Shown one piece after another: positions 1 to 11,439 of a stretch of DNA of 64,000 bases; positions within the stretch are counted from its first letter, which is position 1, and each line of letters begins with the position of its first letter. The position numbers and the translations under genes were made by a program. Source of the DNA: Cladophialophora immunda. Lineage: Eukaryota > Ascomycota > Eurotiomycetes > Chaetothyriales > Herpotrichiellaceae. Under the pieces are notes generated by a model that had not been told where the DNA came from, searched no databases, and worked only from the letters and a program-made list of their open reading frames with translations. The stretch spans positions 642,485 to 706,484 of the forward strand of contig NW_015622542.1 of the NCBI RefSeq assembly GCF_000835495.1, written 5' to 3'.

Positions 1-2515
1 CCCCCGTGCGCGTTGACGTCCGCCCCCGCGGCCAGTAGCATCTGCACCACCGCCTCGTGGCCTCGACCTGATGCCGCCTGTAGCGCAGTGCCGTAGTGTC
101 CCCCTTCTGCATTGACGTCGATATTTCGTCCCAGGATCTCCTTAACAACTGTAGGAACACCTATATCTGCCGCATAATATAGAGGCTGAGCCACATCCTC
201 GGCTTTTACCGAGAAATCCATCCTTCCTTTTGGGCTATCGATATCGTAAAGTTGTACCCATGAAAGTAGGGAGGCATCCACATCCGTGAGGAACCGTAAG
301 GTAAGTTGCAGAAGTGTCCCGTCAAGAAGTGTCCCGTCAATAATGCGGCTGATGGTCTGCAGGTGCTGCCACCACTCCTCCACCGCGTATCTCGTCAGGG
401 CATACTGCGCGACGAGATCTTCAGTCAAGGGTCCATCGTGACAAAGATGGAGCAAGTAACGCAGGCAACCTTCTGCAACAATAGAGTGGCAGACTTGTGA
501 CTGAAAACTCTGACGAAACGCACAGCGGTCAGACAGGAAGAATTCCTTGACAGAAAAATGTGCCAACCGAATTTGCATCCGGTCAGCGTCTTTGTCACTC
601 CCATCCACTGAGACGACGTTGTCTGTGTCACTGTCTTCCCAGAAATCTCCGTTGCTATTAATGGGATTCAAGACAATCAGGGTAGAACAGACAACCATAA
701 CATCCATGGGATCAGGAAGCCGTTCCTCCGGATCAAATCCCCCTTGATCTCCAGTCTCTATGGCGAGAATCTCGACCATTTCTGCTAACTCGAGAGGGCG
801 GTTCGAGAAACAGAGCCATTGCAAGGCTTTAATAGCATTCTGAAGCTGCCCGGCTGAATCGAGACTTTGTAGTATTCGATTATACGTCTCATCTAGCGTC
901 TTTGGGAGGGACGATAGCGCCTTTCTCAGCGCCTTCAACTGGATACACTGGCGAATAGACTCAAGTTGACAAAATACCCATCGAAACCTATGCCACGGTT
1001 AGTACGCTGTGCGCAACAGGATAGAATACTATCCTTACATTCCACCGGCCTTCTCCATCAACGCCGTCATGATTTCATTCTGCACCGACACTGGCCACTT
1101 CTTCAGCCTCGCGTCGATGGCTATCCGATCGCGAATGTAGATACGTATATCCTCGTCTACAATGGCACTTTGAATGTTGATATTGTGGTCCGCAACCGGA
1201 CTCAATTCGTCTTCAATGTCCTTCTCCCGACGACTCGTGGCCAAGATATGGAGATCTCGTAGTTGGGACGTTGCCACTTCTCGAATAAAAGGTAATAGAC
1301 CTTCACGGTCTATACATTCATCCAAAGCATCTAGAATGATGTATTTCACTCCTGAACGAACCATTGCTTTTTTAAGCAGTGAGTGAATACTGTCTTCTGC
1401 GGGCTGCTGCTGTCCGCCACTGTATTGATTATATAGTGTTTCAAGATCGTGGAGGATGTCGTTAGCCTGTAGAGCAGCCTGGAATAATAATGATCGAATA
1501 GCCTTTTCAGAGGACTGTTTCGCTGCATCATTGAAATCGAAATAAAAGTAGCTCACTATCGTATCGGGGTAAGACTCCTTATGCTGAAGAATATTGTGTA
1601 ACGATGCAGCGCTAGTCAGCTCGTTTAGCCAGAACGACTTGTGCTAACATCACCCCATGGTCTTACCTTAAGATGGTCTTGCCGCAGCCCGCTGAGAAAG
1701 CGTGTTAGTGCTGCTTCGTCACTACTACAACCGCGACGTACCACTACCGTGGAGCCACATCAATGATGACGTCGAGCTTTTCCACTCAGTGAAGCGTTGA
1801 CCGCTGAGGAGCCACTGCCCCGTCTCAGGGTGTCGCTTCTGCAGCGCTGCGTGGTAGTTTGTGGACGGATCTGGTATGTTCAACCATTTCGACAATTTAT
1901 CCTGCAGTTCCTCTGTCACATATCTTAGCTCAGCCATCCAACACGTGTAACCGCACTTACGATCCGCGCGGATTTGCAGGCGGTCCATCCGCGTGCAAAG
2001 TTGTTCATTCTGTTCTCGTACCGTCTCCAAATCCTCATGGATCGCTCTTGACAAGGCCCTTCCATCGTCAGTGGCCATTCTCTTCTTCGAAGCAGTTGTA
2101 CGCACATCAAGTCATTTGTCAGGGCGCAGCTGATGAGCGTCTTCAACCGTTCCATTCGAGCCAATGCATCTTCTACTTCCTTTTTGGTGAATTTCCACAA
2201 TAGTGCTGATTTGACTTGGTCTCTTTTCCTAGATGTCGGCAATTGTTTTACCATGGACTCAAGAACACCTTTGAACTGGTCGAGCGGACCATTTGGAACT
2301 CCCAACAGCTTCACTTGATTGAACCAAGGATCGTTGAATCGGGCTTCTTCTACTTGAAAGCGCAGATTGGTCAAGAGACCGTAGAGATTACCAGCCTCAA
2401 CTGCCACCTTCTTCTGCTCTGCTGTTGCATTTCTTGCCTCGTTGATGTAGCTTGTGAGGGTTGATGTGAGCTGTAATACAGCAATAATGCTGGCCGTCAT
2501 TGACAACGGATCCAT
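1..2515 (-). CDS. NLR-like STAND protein (fungal N-domain, NACHT, ankyrin repeats), 3' end outside window
   Basis: Likely intracellular receptor of the fungal NLR type, involved in non-self or stress signalling. Exons read on the minus strand are 2515-2106, 2046-1742, 1691-1667, 1611-1039 and 987 to beyond base 1; the frame stays open throughout. The start MDPLSMTASIIAVLQ opens a helical N-terminal domain common in fungal STAND proteins. The Walker A motif GSAGCGKT forms only when two introns around a 25-nt exon are removed. The next exon gives SYFYFDFND and the Walker B stretch KYIILDALDEC, then LATSRR, then a winged-helix-like segment (ALQWLCFSNRPLELAEM). The last bases encode ankyrin units of the type GTALQAASGRGHEAVVQMLL. 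Introns are 50-59 nt and several have CTGAC-like branch sites. Family assignment is firm; the ligand and downstream partner are unknown. Confidence 0.82.
310..339. repeat. perfect 15-bp tandem duplication in the NLR coding region
   Basis: The unit agaagtgtcccgtca occurs twice back to back. In the minus-strand NLR frame it duplicates five codons (DGTLL twice), so the frame is kept. It lies between the NACHT-proximal region and the ankyrin repeats. Confidence 0.9.
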
Positions 2516-4097
2516 TGTATGATGTCCCGGCCGGGCAAGGTAACCGGCGGAGTGGGCGAGTAGATCGTCACCGTGGCTGGAGGTGTGGAGGACGAAGAAA
2601 GGGAACACTCGGTGTGTTGTTCATAGGCAAAAACGTCATGCGTTCAACGGTGACATGACAGGATAGGACGTATCTTGCGAAGAAGTCTTGTTGGGGATTG
2701 TGGAAGGACGCTGAACAAGTCCCTGGAAGCCAGATCACCTAACGACGCCATCATGGTGATATATTTCAGCTGGTCGAGGGTCAGCTGCGGTCAGGCTGTG
2801 ATCAGTGTACAGCTTGGAGGGGCGCAGGCAGTTTGCGGTAGGACGAGGCGGACTCGATGTTCACCATAGAGTAGGGCTTGCGGGGGGGCCCCAAGGCGCT
2901 CAAGCCGAAGTGCGTGGTTAGGGCAGCTTAATCAGCAGCAACTTTTCCCACACGAGCCCGCGGTGAACCTGTGTAAACAACAAACCCATGCTACAACGTA
3001 TTACTGTTTGTTTAGGCACAGACGCGCAAATAAGCATTCAGGTCTAGTTATCTCCCGAAGGTGTGGAGAGGAATAGAGCCTAACAACCAGGGGCCCCCGC
3101 GTTTGCTTTGTCACGTGCTAGGAGAGGGCGAGTCTAATACGGGGTACTCGAACCTGTATCTTTCCCTTGCGCAGCTCTGTAACCTTCCCATGCTTGGACT
3201 TCATTGGCTCAAACGTTGGTACATGTGATATCGACACATTCTAATTCCTTTCTAGAGTCGAGAAGAGCGAGGGGGAGGAAGTGGCTCCTAGATGCAGGGC
3301 TGTGCGAGACAGAATGCAATCAGCAGCAGGTAGAACCTGTATGTCTAGGGGCGGCATTTCATTGTACTTATGCTATGTGTTCCGAGAGTTCATTGCCGTA
3401 GTAGCCATGGAGGTACCTCACTCGTTTGTAGAGACGCAGAGGAATGCAGGCAGAATATCCATGCAATATGAATTGAGGTATCTCTCCTTGTTGCACGACG
3501 TCGGGCTTTTCCGATGGCGTTCACCACGCCGGGATGAGGGTTACGATATTGAATTGACCTAAGCACGCCCTGGACTGAGCGACGCTCATCATCTTACCCT
3601 CCGCATTTGAAGGGCAGAGCAAGAAAACACCAATGTCTTACGATCCAGGTCGCCAAAAGCATCACATGACGTTTGGGACATCGGTCTAATTATCTTCCGC
3701 TGTCGAAACTGTACTCGCTAGAATCCTGATCTTCTGCAAGGCAGACTCCACGCCAACGCTCAGGGTAAGGCGCACCCCGTATTCGCATTCGCGATACGAT
3801 TGCCACGTCCACCTGGCGAATGAGAGCAAGCCTAATTCACACCACTTCATCCATTTGGTGATAGCCTGCTCTTGGGCCCTTGACTATGCTGGCTCAAGAG
3901 AGGTTTTCGAGGCGCCAGTTCGTCCATCGACGACTTCACCTAGCGCCTTGTCTATGGCGTGCACGACAAACGACCAGCGTGTGCTCTCATGAAGATCAGG
4001 CGCTCGTGCCTTTGTATGTTCATATACAGGGGAGTTTTCTGAGCCCTCTTGAACAAGAGCATGCAAGCGATGGCTGCGTCCTGATAGCCAGAGAACA
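2516..4097. other. intergenic, no gene recognised
   Basis: Region upstream of the NLR start and before the TATA box of the next gene. Only short overlapping frames without family features are present; the longest is 93 codons at 3281-3562. I see no RNA gene or element ends. Confidence 0.5.
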
Positions 4098-4105
4098 TAT
4101 ATAAG
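4098..4105 (+). promoter_or_regulatory. TATA box of RTA1-like gene
   Basis: TATATAAG lies about 115 bp before the ATG at 4219. A pyrimidine-rich CTCTCTCT tract follows near 4151, a common arrangement around fungal transcription starts. Not experimentally supported. Confidence 0.45.
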
Positions 4106-4218
4106 TCGACAGCACAGGGACTTTGACAACTCGTCCAGCATTTTAGCCATTCTCTCTCTCTCTATCCCATTCCACAATAGCCTTCCATATCCCGCACCAA
4201 GCCCTCTTATCACCCACG

Positions 4219-5365
4219 ATGTCTGAACCAGGTATGCCTCTCTTCTATCTTTGAGACACTCACGAAGCGCTGGACTAACACTCCGTTTCCTCTTGAAGAC
4301 ACCTCAGTCGCCATCAATCCGTACCTCCACCACGTGGCAAAGGGCGCCTCATCCGCCTTCGCCGTTCTCTTCTTCTTGTCCTTCCTCTTGCACATCTATC
4401 AAAGCAGGCAAGTCCCGATAGTCGACTGCTCCACAAGACCCGGCTAGCCCTCCGCGACTGACACTGTTGGATGTGGATAGCAAGTACAAGTCATGGTATT
4501 ACACCATGTGTCTTCCCATGGCAGCCGGCCTGGTAGTTGGCGGGTTTATATGTCGTGAAATCTCGGCATTCAATGGCTCTGATCAAGTCAGCGCTGTCGA
4601 GGGACTCTTTTATACTGCGACGTGAGCATTTCTGTCCGGTTCGGGTCGAGGGTTAACTGACGGGAATTTCGACAGTTACGTCTTCACCGTTCCACTTTAT
4701 GCCGTAAGCCATCTATTTCCCACATTCTGTTGTTGGCTCTGTCACCCCCTCTAACAAGCATTCAGTTAATCCTTCATCTCGACTACCACCTCCCCACCTA
4801 TCCACCAGCATTGGTTCCTCGAATCCATCCGCCGCTGTACCTTCTGCTCATCTCCATCTTCACCTCCGCCATCATCGCTTGCACCGCCCAGGGCTGCGCG
4901 ACTTACTTCTCTCCCGAGGGTCGGTCATCCGGCGAGCTCACTTCGGGGCTGCGTCTCGTCAAAGCATCCCTCTTTCTACAGCTCTTTCTCAACCTGCTTC
5001 TCATCATAATCCTCAAAGTCTGGCTGATCAGGCTGTGCATCCGACGCCGTCGGCCGGCCCAGCAGACGTCCAGCCCACCCCACGATGTGGCCAAAGTTGT
5101 CGGCCTCGTCTTCTTCCTGCTCGGGTTGATCGTCCTGACGAATGTCTTCCGCACAGTCCAAATCTACGCTCAGCCGACTTCACGGCTCTGGACCACCGAG
5201 GGGTGGTTCTGGGGGTTTATGGTCGCAGAGTGGGTGCTGTATAGTGCGGCATGGCATTTGATGCATCCCGGGCGCATGATGAACCAACGTGGATGGGGAC
5301 AGTGCTGTCACAGGTCAAACCGCGGTGGCAGTGGGAACGAGCAGACCCCTGCTCGGAAGGTCTGA
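4219..5365 (+). CDS. RTA1-like multi-pass membrane protein
   Basis: Exons 4219-4231, 4299-4407, 4481-4621, 4676-4703 and 4766-5365 join in frame to a protein of 296 residues. About seven hydrophobic segments are visible, beginning with SSAFAVLFFLSFLLHI and including YLLLISIFTSAIIAC and VVGLVFFLLGLIVLT. The segment SSGELTSGLRLVKASLFLQL, the later NVFRTVQIYAQ and the end LYSAAWHLMHPG match the pattern of the RTA1 / lipid-translocating exporter-like family, linked to resistance to toxic lipids and amphipathic drugs in yeast. The tail is short and basic. Intron 2 uses a GC donor (GCAAGT) rather than GT. The family call rests on motif pattern and topology; the substrate is unknown. Confidence 0.65.
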
Positions 5366-6282
5366 CGCAGTATCGGAGGGACAGAGGAAGGGAGGGAGGA
5401 AGAACGAGAAGAGAGAGTAGGACAAGCTGCTGTGAGGCAAAGAAACCCTCGTTTGAAAAAGTCCAGAATAAGGGATAAGGCTGTGTGGTTTCAGGGACAG
5501 AGGTTTCTCGTGCGAATAACACTGGGGTAGTAGGGATAGGTCGACTGGCTCTCCTGACTTTTACCGTTATAGCGTTCTTGTGGCCACCCATAATCCGTGG
5601 AGAGGGATGAGGCCGCGTTTGAGCTCACTGAGCCACCAATCAAGTCACTTCTTACGACTGAGTGCGAGACCGATTGATCCGACATCCAAGGCTTCACTTG
5701 CCGCTTTCGGCAACGGGCGATATCCACCTGTCAGCGTCTCGCATCGCGCTACGATGGATGCTCTAACGCCTTCCAGCTCGAACAACACTCCGACCTCAAT
5801 ACCCTTGGAGAGCTTTGCTTCACTAGAGGTTCGTTTCGTTACATGTTCTCGATCTAGGGGCCTTGTGATTAGCCGGATACCAACGACGTCTATTTTCAGT
5901 CGCGGCCACGGAGTCGCAGAGCCCGTCTCGGCCTCGGTGCTCAGCCATCGGTGTCGAGTCGTACAGGAGCTCGTACACTGGACTAGACCTCATGGATCAA
6001 ACGGATACAGGCATCAGGTACATCTGGTATCCGTACCATACCCGCGGAGCACTATCGGTTGTGTCGGGGTGTAGTCATGTTCTAATGAATGTCGATGGTA
6101 AAAGTGTATAGCGAATCATGAGGATTTAGGGGGTTTTTGACGAGTATCTGGATTTCATTCTGCAGATTGTCCACCTCAACGAAGTATGCAAGTTCAGAGC
6201 GCAAGGAGCTCGTGAGACGGGGTTCTCTTCCTGCACAGAAAAAGGCCAAGTCTATGCTGGCTTCAGACGAAAAAAAGACATC
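5366..6282. other. intergenic, possible small unrecognised gene
   Basis: A frame of 164 codons (5580-6074, +) covers most of this gap. It contains an ATG at 5754 followed by a Ser/Thr/Pro-rich start and a GT donor-like site, but joining it to the downstream frame gives an early stop. I see no family feature and treat it as uncertain. Confidence 0.3.
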
Positions 6283-7200
6283 ATGACTACGTCCAAAGCA
6301 GTCTATACGCTGTATCACAACCATGGCTCAATCTGCTCCAGAATGGTTCGCTACACGTTTGCTCTCAGGGGTCCTCCCAAAGACGACTCGTGCGACATTG
6401 CGCTGGAGGAGAAGAGCATCGACATTTTTAACGAAGAGCAGCTGTCTGAACACTTTCTGTGCGAAATCAACCCCCACGGACAGGTAAGAGTCTCCGTCCT
6501 CTCGGTGCCGACTTGTCTGGATCGGTGCTGAACGCGCCGCAAAGGTACCTGTGCTCGCCTCTCCTGTGCTGGAGAAGACCATCCCCGACAGCCTCCAGAT
6601 AACACACCACATTGCGCGCCTGTACCCCTCCCTGATTCCCGACTCGCACGCGGACCAAATACGGAGTCTCCTGTCCGACTTGCATTCGCTCAACTACTTC
6701 TCGCTGTCCTTCTCCGGCAGGGAGCACGTCGCCCACGGTTTCAAGACCGCCGTCCAGCAACGACTCGACGGCGACATCAGCGGCCGATACCGAGCGGCGT
6801 TGACCTTCAAACTAGGCGTGTAAGGAAACAGGATTCTCTCTTTCCACTCGACGATCGTGCCATGTCTGACATTGCGAATAAAAAAAAAAGGATCGAACGG
6901 CAGAAAATCGCCGGTCTCGACCCCGGAACGGTCGAGGAGATGAGTCGGCGCGCGCGAGCCCTCATGCAGCAGTTTGACTCGCTCCTGGGAGAAGCGACCC
7001 CGAAGGACGGAGGAGGCAACCTTTCGCGCCCTGCCACGTGGTTGTTCGGGCTGCCTAGGCCCACGGCCTTGGACGCGCATCTGATCGTCTTCATCGACAG
7101 AATGCTCAAGGTCGGGAGAGAGGATGTGGTTCCGGAGGGGCTGAAGGGCTATGCAAGGAAAGCCATGGGCCAGAAGGAATGGAAAGTTCTTGGACCCTGA
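6283..7200 (+). CDS. glutathione S-transferase-like protein A
   Basis: Exons 6283-6483, 6545-6819 and 6891-7200 give 261 residues. The N-terminus (AVYTLYHNHGSICSRMVRY) is a thioredoxin-fold GST start with a Ser/Cys-containing helix cap at the usual catalytic position. INPHGQVPVL is the glutathione-binding cis-Pro loop, and PDSLQITHHIARLYPSL matches the GST D/ES-type site. The C-terminal half has PTALDAHLIVFIDRM, as in GST_C/metaxin-like helical domains. Expected role: glutathione-dependent conjugation, isomerisation or peroxide handling in the cytosol. It faces a paralogue at 7753-8665 with the same total length and the same last-exon length. Intron 2 ends in a run of A before AG. The substrate is unknown. 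Confidence 0.7.
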
Positions 7201-7752
7201 CGAGTTCTAGCTTCTTCCACCATGTTCATAGCCTCAGCACAAGGTGTCTAATGTCACATTAATCAGATTTTGTTCACTAATTGCCTGTTAACCGAGAAAA
7301 TCCCAGTGTCTGCAGAGCGGCGGCCAAAGTACAGATTCGCCTTGATACGCCATTATTCCCTAAATGAGTATTTCCCTGCATCCTACAGCATCGTTGCCAA
7401 CCACAGCGGCGACACCTCACTTCCTGCAATTAATTGTAATGCTCTCCTACAGAGGCCGAGGACAAGCGTAGTGAAGGGATTAAATGAACGGTCACTATCC
7501 TTCGATGTGATCTCTGGAGATTGTAATGCGTTGGCACCATTGTAGAACCTCTAATCCTACCAAGGAACTAAGGTCCGGGGAACCGAGTGTAGTCTGTCAT
7601 GAGGTGGTATCTCTTTAGAGGAATGGAGCATCAAGGTCGATGCATCGTATTGCCAGAAATTCTTGGTGGGTACCTCTGAATGATCGTCTATCGTTTCCCT
7701 CACTTAGAATACCCAGCAGAGCTAGTGCTATCGTTTCCGCAGGGAACAACTT
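7201..7752. other. spacer between convergent GST-like genes
   Basis: Holds the two 3' ends. I see no additional gene; a 91-codon frame at 7270-7545 has no recognisable feature. Confidence 0.5.
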
Positions 7753-8665
7753 TTATATATACAAGGGAACCGTACTCCCGGATGGCACCACCTCCTTCCA
7801 AGCGTCTCCCTCCCTAAAGTCCATGAGATACTTGAGGAGCCTCGGCGAGATGAGGTGAGTCCTGCCCTTGTCATATAGCCGGGAGAGGAAGCAAAGCACA
7901 TGTGCATCTAGGGCGGTGGGTTCGTCGCCGTAGATATAGTTGCTGTTCTTCCCATTGGCGTGCTTGTCCATCAGCGCCTCGATTTGGGCGTTGAACGTGC
8001 GCGATCGCTCCTCGTTCGCGGCGATCTGCTCAGGCAAAATATTCAGCTCCATCGCCTGGCGTCTGTTCCAGGGTGCAGAGCACAGCACTGTCAGCAAAGT
8101 TTCCCAAGCACAAAGATATTGTAAAGGCCACTCACTGCCCTAGTTTGTACTCCAAGGCTCGTCGATACCGATCGGAGATGCCTGGCTGGGCAAGCTTGGC
8201 CCGAAGGCATTGCTGGAGAACTTCACCGCGGTGCGGCAAGCCGCCGAAGGTCAGGGCGTAGAAGTTGATCTGGTGGAGCGCGTCCAGCAGGCTCTCGATC
8301 TCTTCGGCATGCTCGTCGGGGAGAAGTCGTGGATAGTGCTCGGCAAAGTACCGCGTGATGTCGACGCTCTCGGGCATGGGCTTGGGGAGCAGCTGCGGAT
8401 GGGCGAGAACAGGCACCTAGGTCCTCAGCTCAGTCGTGGCGACGCTTGTATATCCACAGGTGCTGCATACGTAGCCTTCAGGATTGATATCGCAGAGGAA
8501 GCTCTCCTCAATCTGCTCGGCCTTGTCCCCGATGTCCACCTCCTGCTCTTGGATCTGCAGGCCCTTGCCGTGTTTGGGCGGCCCACGCAGGGCAAAAGTC
8601 ACACGTACCATGATCGAGCATATAGAATGACTCGCATAGTACAGAGTGTACGGTTCCTCGGCCAT
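7753..8665 (-). CDS. glutathione S-transferase-like protein B
   Basis: Minus-strand exons 8665-8471, 8416-8136 and 8062-7753 give 261 residues, exactly as long as paralogue A. Shared blocks include the start (YTLYYASHSICSIMVRVTFA), TFALRGPP, ESFLCDINPEG, VPVL, and PTALDAHVLCFLSRL in the helical domain. Both introns sit at matching places in the two proteins, and the final exon is 310 nt in both. The C-terminus differs (SGSTVPLYI), and the central linker is richer in Gln/Asn. Likely a duplicated and inverted copy with a diverged substrate. The start lies 523 bp from the divergent P450 start, so the two may share a control region. Confidence 0.7.
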
Positions 8666-9188
8666 TTGAGCAGTATGTATCTGGTAGAACTTGAGAGATA
8701 TTCACGCAAGTCTCGGTCTCGCTGCTCACAAGGCTGAGCTCATCCGCCTGAAATCAGATGTGTCCTCTGTCTCGATACCACCCTGTTGTTTGCTTGGTTA
8801 TCTGACAGCACCATTTTGAAGGATATATTAGGGCGGCCTAGCCGACTTTTCCCCTATGACCATTTACAGTGGTTGTGTTCGGTCGTACGGCCTCAGATAT
8901 GAGGTCGGGCAGAACAGACACCGACGCTGCACTGCGGGGTCTCCGCGCCTCCGCCCTCTCCGCCTCCGCGGCAGAAACGCGGAAATCTCGGCAGAATGCC
9001 ATACGCTGCCCCATTCGAATACTCCCTGTCTCGCAGCAACCCATTAATCATACCCTCCCGAGACGGATAAAAACACCAGCTCTTTCATTCTCGGTGGCAG
9101 CACTCATGTATCACTCCGGAGATCTTGTCTTACACGACGGCTCTCTTCCCAGGAACTGCTGGCAGCCTCCATACGGGCCACCGTGACG
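8666..9188. promoter_or_regulatory. divergent control region, GST-like B and P450
   Basis: Separates two start codons pointing away from each other. A GC-rich block near 8945-8975 contains CCGCGG and several CGG/CCG triplets, as Zn2Cys6 factors prefer. A TATA-like GATAAAAAC lies at 9065-9073, about 115 bp before the P450 ATG. Co-regulation is inference. Confidence 0.4.
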
Positions 9189-11048
9189 ATGTATCCAGAT
9201 GGCTCTTCATGGGGCCTATTCTGGGTTCTACCTCTTGCGTGCGCGACTACAACTCTCATATCTGTAAGAACGCCCCTATTGTCTGTGTTGAAGCGGGGGC
9301 CCTGACCTGACATGCCCAGGCCTTGGTGTTGGTGATCTACCGGCTCTTTTTCCATCCCCTCTCGAAATATCCCGGACCTTTCCTTGCAAAGGTCACGGGG
9401 CTTCACCCTGCATATCATGCATTGATTGGCGACCGACACCTCTATGTCTACAGGCAGCATCAGAAATACGGTAAGCACACCGAAAATCGGGTCCCATCAC
9501 TTCAAGCCCGGTGACTGACGACCGGTTGCTCAAGGGGATGTCGTCCGGGTGGCTCCAAATATTGTGTCCATCAACAAAGTGGGAGCACTCAGAGGTAAGC
9601 GACTGTCTTCGCAGTATGAGAGGGTGTCACGGGGAAAAGCTCACCTTTGGCAAAGACATCTACGGAGTCAATCGAAACGTTCAAAAGGGGTTTGTCTATG
9701 ATGTCGTCACCCACCACGCCGGATTTCCCAGCACATTCTCCTCCACGGACCGGGCGATGCACGCTCGAAAGCGTCGAGCCCTGGCGCCAGGGTTCACCGA
9801 CGCGGCGCTTCGCGACATGGAAGACTTTGTCCTCAATCATGTCCGCACCTTCATCCGGAAGATCGGCCCCTCGGGCAGAGAGTCTGCACGGGTGGTGGAT
9901 ATGGGGTTGTGGTGCAACTATTTGACATTCGACGTGATGGCGGACGTTGCCTTTGGAAAGGACTTTGGCATGCTTGAGCGCGAGGAGCTTCGCGACATTC
10001 CTAACCTGGTGAATGCAGCAGGCCACCGATCTTTGATCGTCAGTCCCGTTTCCCCCTCAAAATCTCTTCGCTCAAATGTCTCAATCAACAAGCTAATCCA
10101 TGAATCAACCAGAGTGGCTCCAGCCAATTGATCTTTCGCTTGGGGTTGGACCAATATATGGCAAGGGATATAGTGAAGAACGCCCCCAAGCTCATCAGGT
10201 TCGTCCGGCAGACCTTGACCGAGAGGATTGCCAGCAAGTCCGAGCGCAAGGACTTTGTCCACTACATGCTCAAGGCGCAAGAGTCGGGCAAAGGGTACGA
10301 GACCAAAGAACTCATGGCCGATTGTCGTTCCATGGTGATCGCTGGTGAGTGAAAAGAAAAGCCAACCACTGCCGCGTTCACGCCCCTAAGCAATCACGCC
10401 CCGAAAACAGGCTCCGATACTACCGCGACCCAGCTGGCGGCCAATTTCTACTACCTCACGCGAAATCCGGAGACCATGAAGCGGCTCACGACGGAGATCC
10501 GGTCGAGATTCTCCAAGGTGGAAGAAATCCAACTGGGAAAGACGTTGGAAGGCTGTGACTATCTCAAGGCCGTCGTGGAGGAGACCTTGCGAATGAACCC
10601 GAGCTTGCCAGGCTATCTGCCGCGAAAGGTCCTCCCAGGCGGAATCGACATTGACGGCGAGCACTATCCCCCAGGGGTAGAGGTTGCAGTGACCACCTGG
10701 GCTCTTCAGCACGACCCCCGATACTTTGACCAGCCACACCGGCACAATCCCAGTCGATGGATTGCTGTCGAAAGCGGCGAACACAACGTCAAACGCGCCC
10801 TGGACGCGTTCGCTCCCTTTTCATACGGTTCTCGGATTTGCATAGGCCGGAGACTGGCCTATATCGAGCTCTGGGTCACTCTTGCCCGGGCCGTGTTCTT
10901 GTACGACTTCAAGTACATCAGTGGAGGAAGGGAGGAGGCCCTTGGGCAGGAATACGACGAGTACAGAATGTTGGACAACTTCTCCGCCGCTCGTGACGGA
11001 CCGCTCATCGAGGTTAGACGAAGACCGGATTATGATCTTGTCGTCTAG
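9189..11048 (+). CDS. cytochrome P450 monooxygenase
   Basis: Six exons (9189-9263, 9320-9470, 9535-9594, 9656-10038, 10113-10344, 10411-11048) give 512 residues, the normal length for a microsomal fungal P450. The N-terminus is a membrane anchor ([20 protein letters not shown]) followed by the hinge [12 protein letters not shown]. The I-helix oxygen-activation motif AGSDTT spans the last intron. ExxR appears as EETLR, the PERF-like region as NPSRW, and the heme loop as [10 protein letters not shown] with the thiolate ligand at about Cys444. The enzyme should sit in the ER membrane and use a P450 reductase. The sequence resembles fungal secondary-metabolism or xenobiotic P450s, but the subfamily cannot be fixed here. 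It neighbours two GST-like genes. Confidence 0.93.
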
Positions 11049-11439
11049 GCTGGCCAGTGCTAGCATCCAAAAGAAATGGCAAAGTGGCATCGCTACCAGA
11101 TGTAGACCACGTGGGATGCTAAGTGTATCGAGAAAGAAAAAAAAGGCGGGAACGGAACGAGAGGAGGTCCAGAGCAGCGAGTCCAGACGCCTCAGCTGGT
11201 AGCAGAGGTTCACGTAGCCCATCAGCCTTGCTGGTGCAACTTGGAGACAGCGAAGCCTTTTTCTCCAACCTCCCGATGACTTGCCGCTCCGAATTCGTCA
11301 GTATCACCATAACAATATCCATGTCCAATTGGTGCCATTCACTCTGGAGCAAGCAGCAGTCATCATAAGATAATAACCACACCCGTTCAAGCACCGGAAG
11401 ATTTCGCCACAAGCTAAAGAGCTTCTCAGTCAAATAAAT
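11049..11439. other. spacer between convergent P450 and F-box genes
   Basis: Holds the 3' ends of both genes. Nothing else is recognised. Confidence 0.5.

Noticed and set aside
5580..6115. possible two-exon gene starting at 5754
   Set aside because: The best donor and acceptor lead to a stop in the joined frame, and no homology is recognisable.
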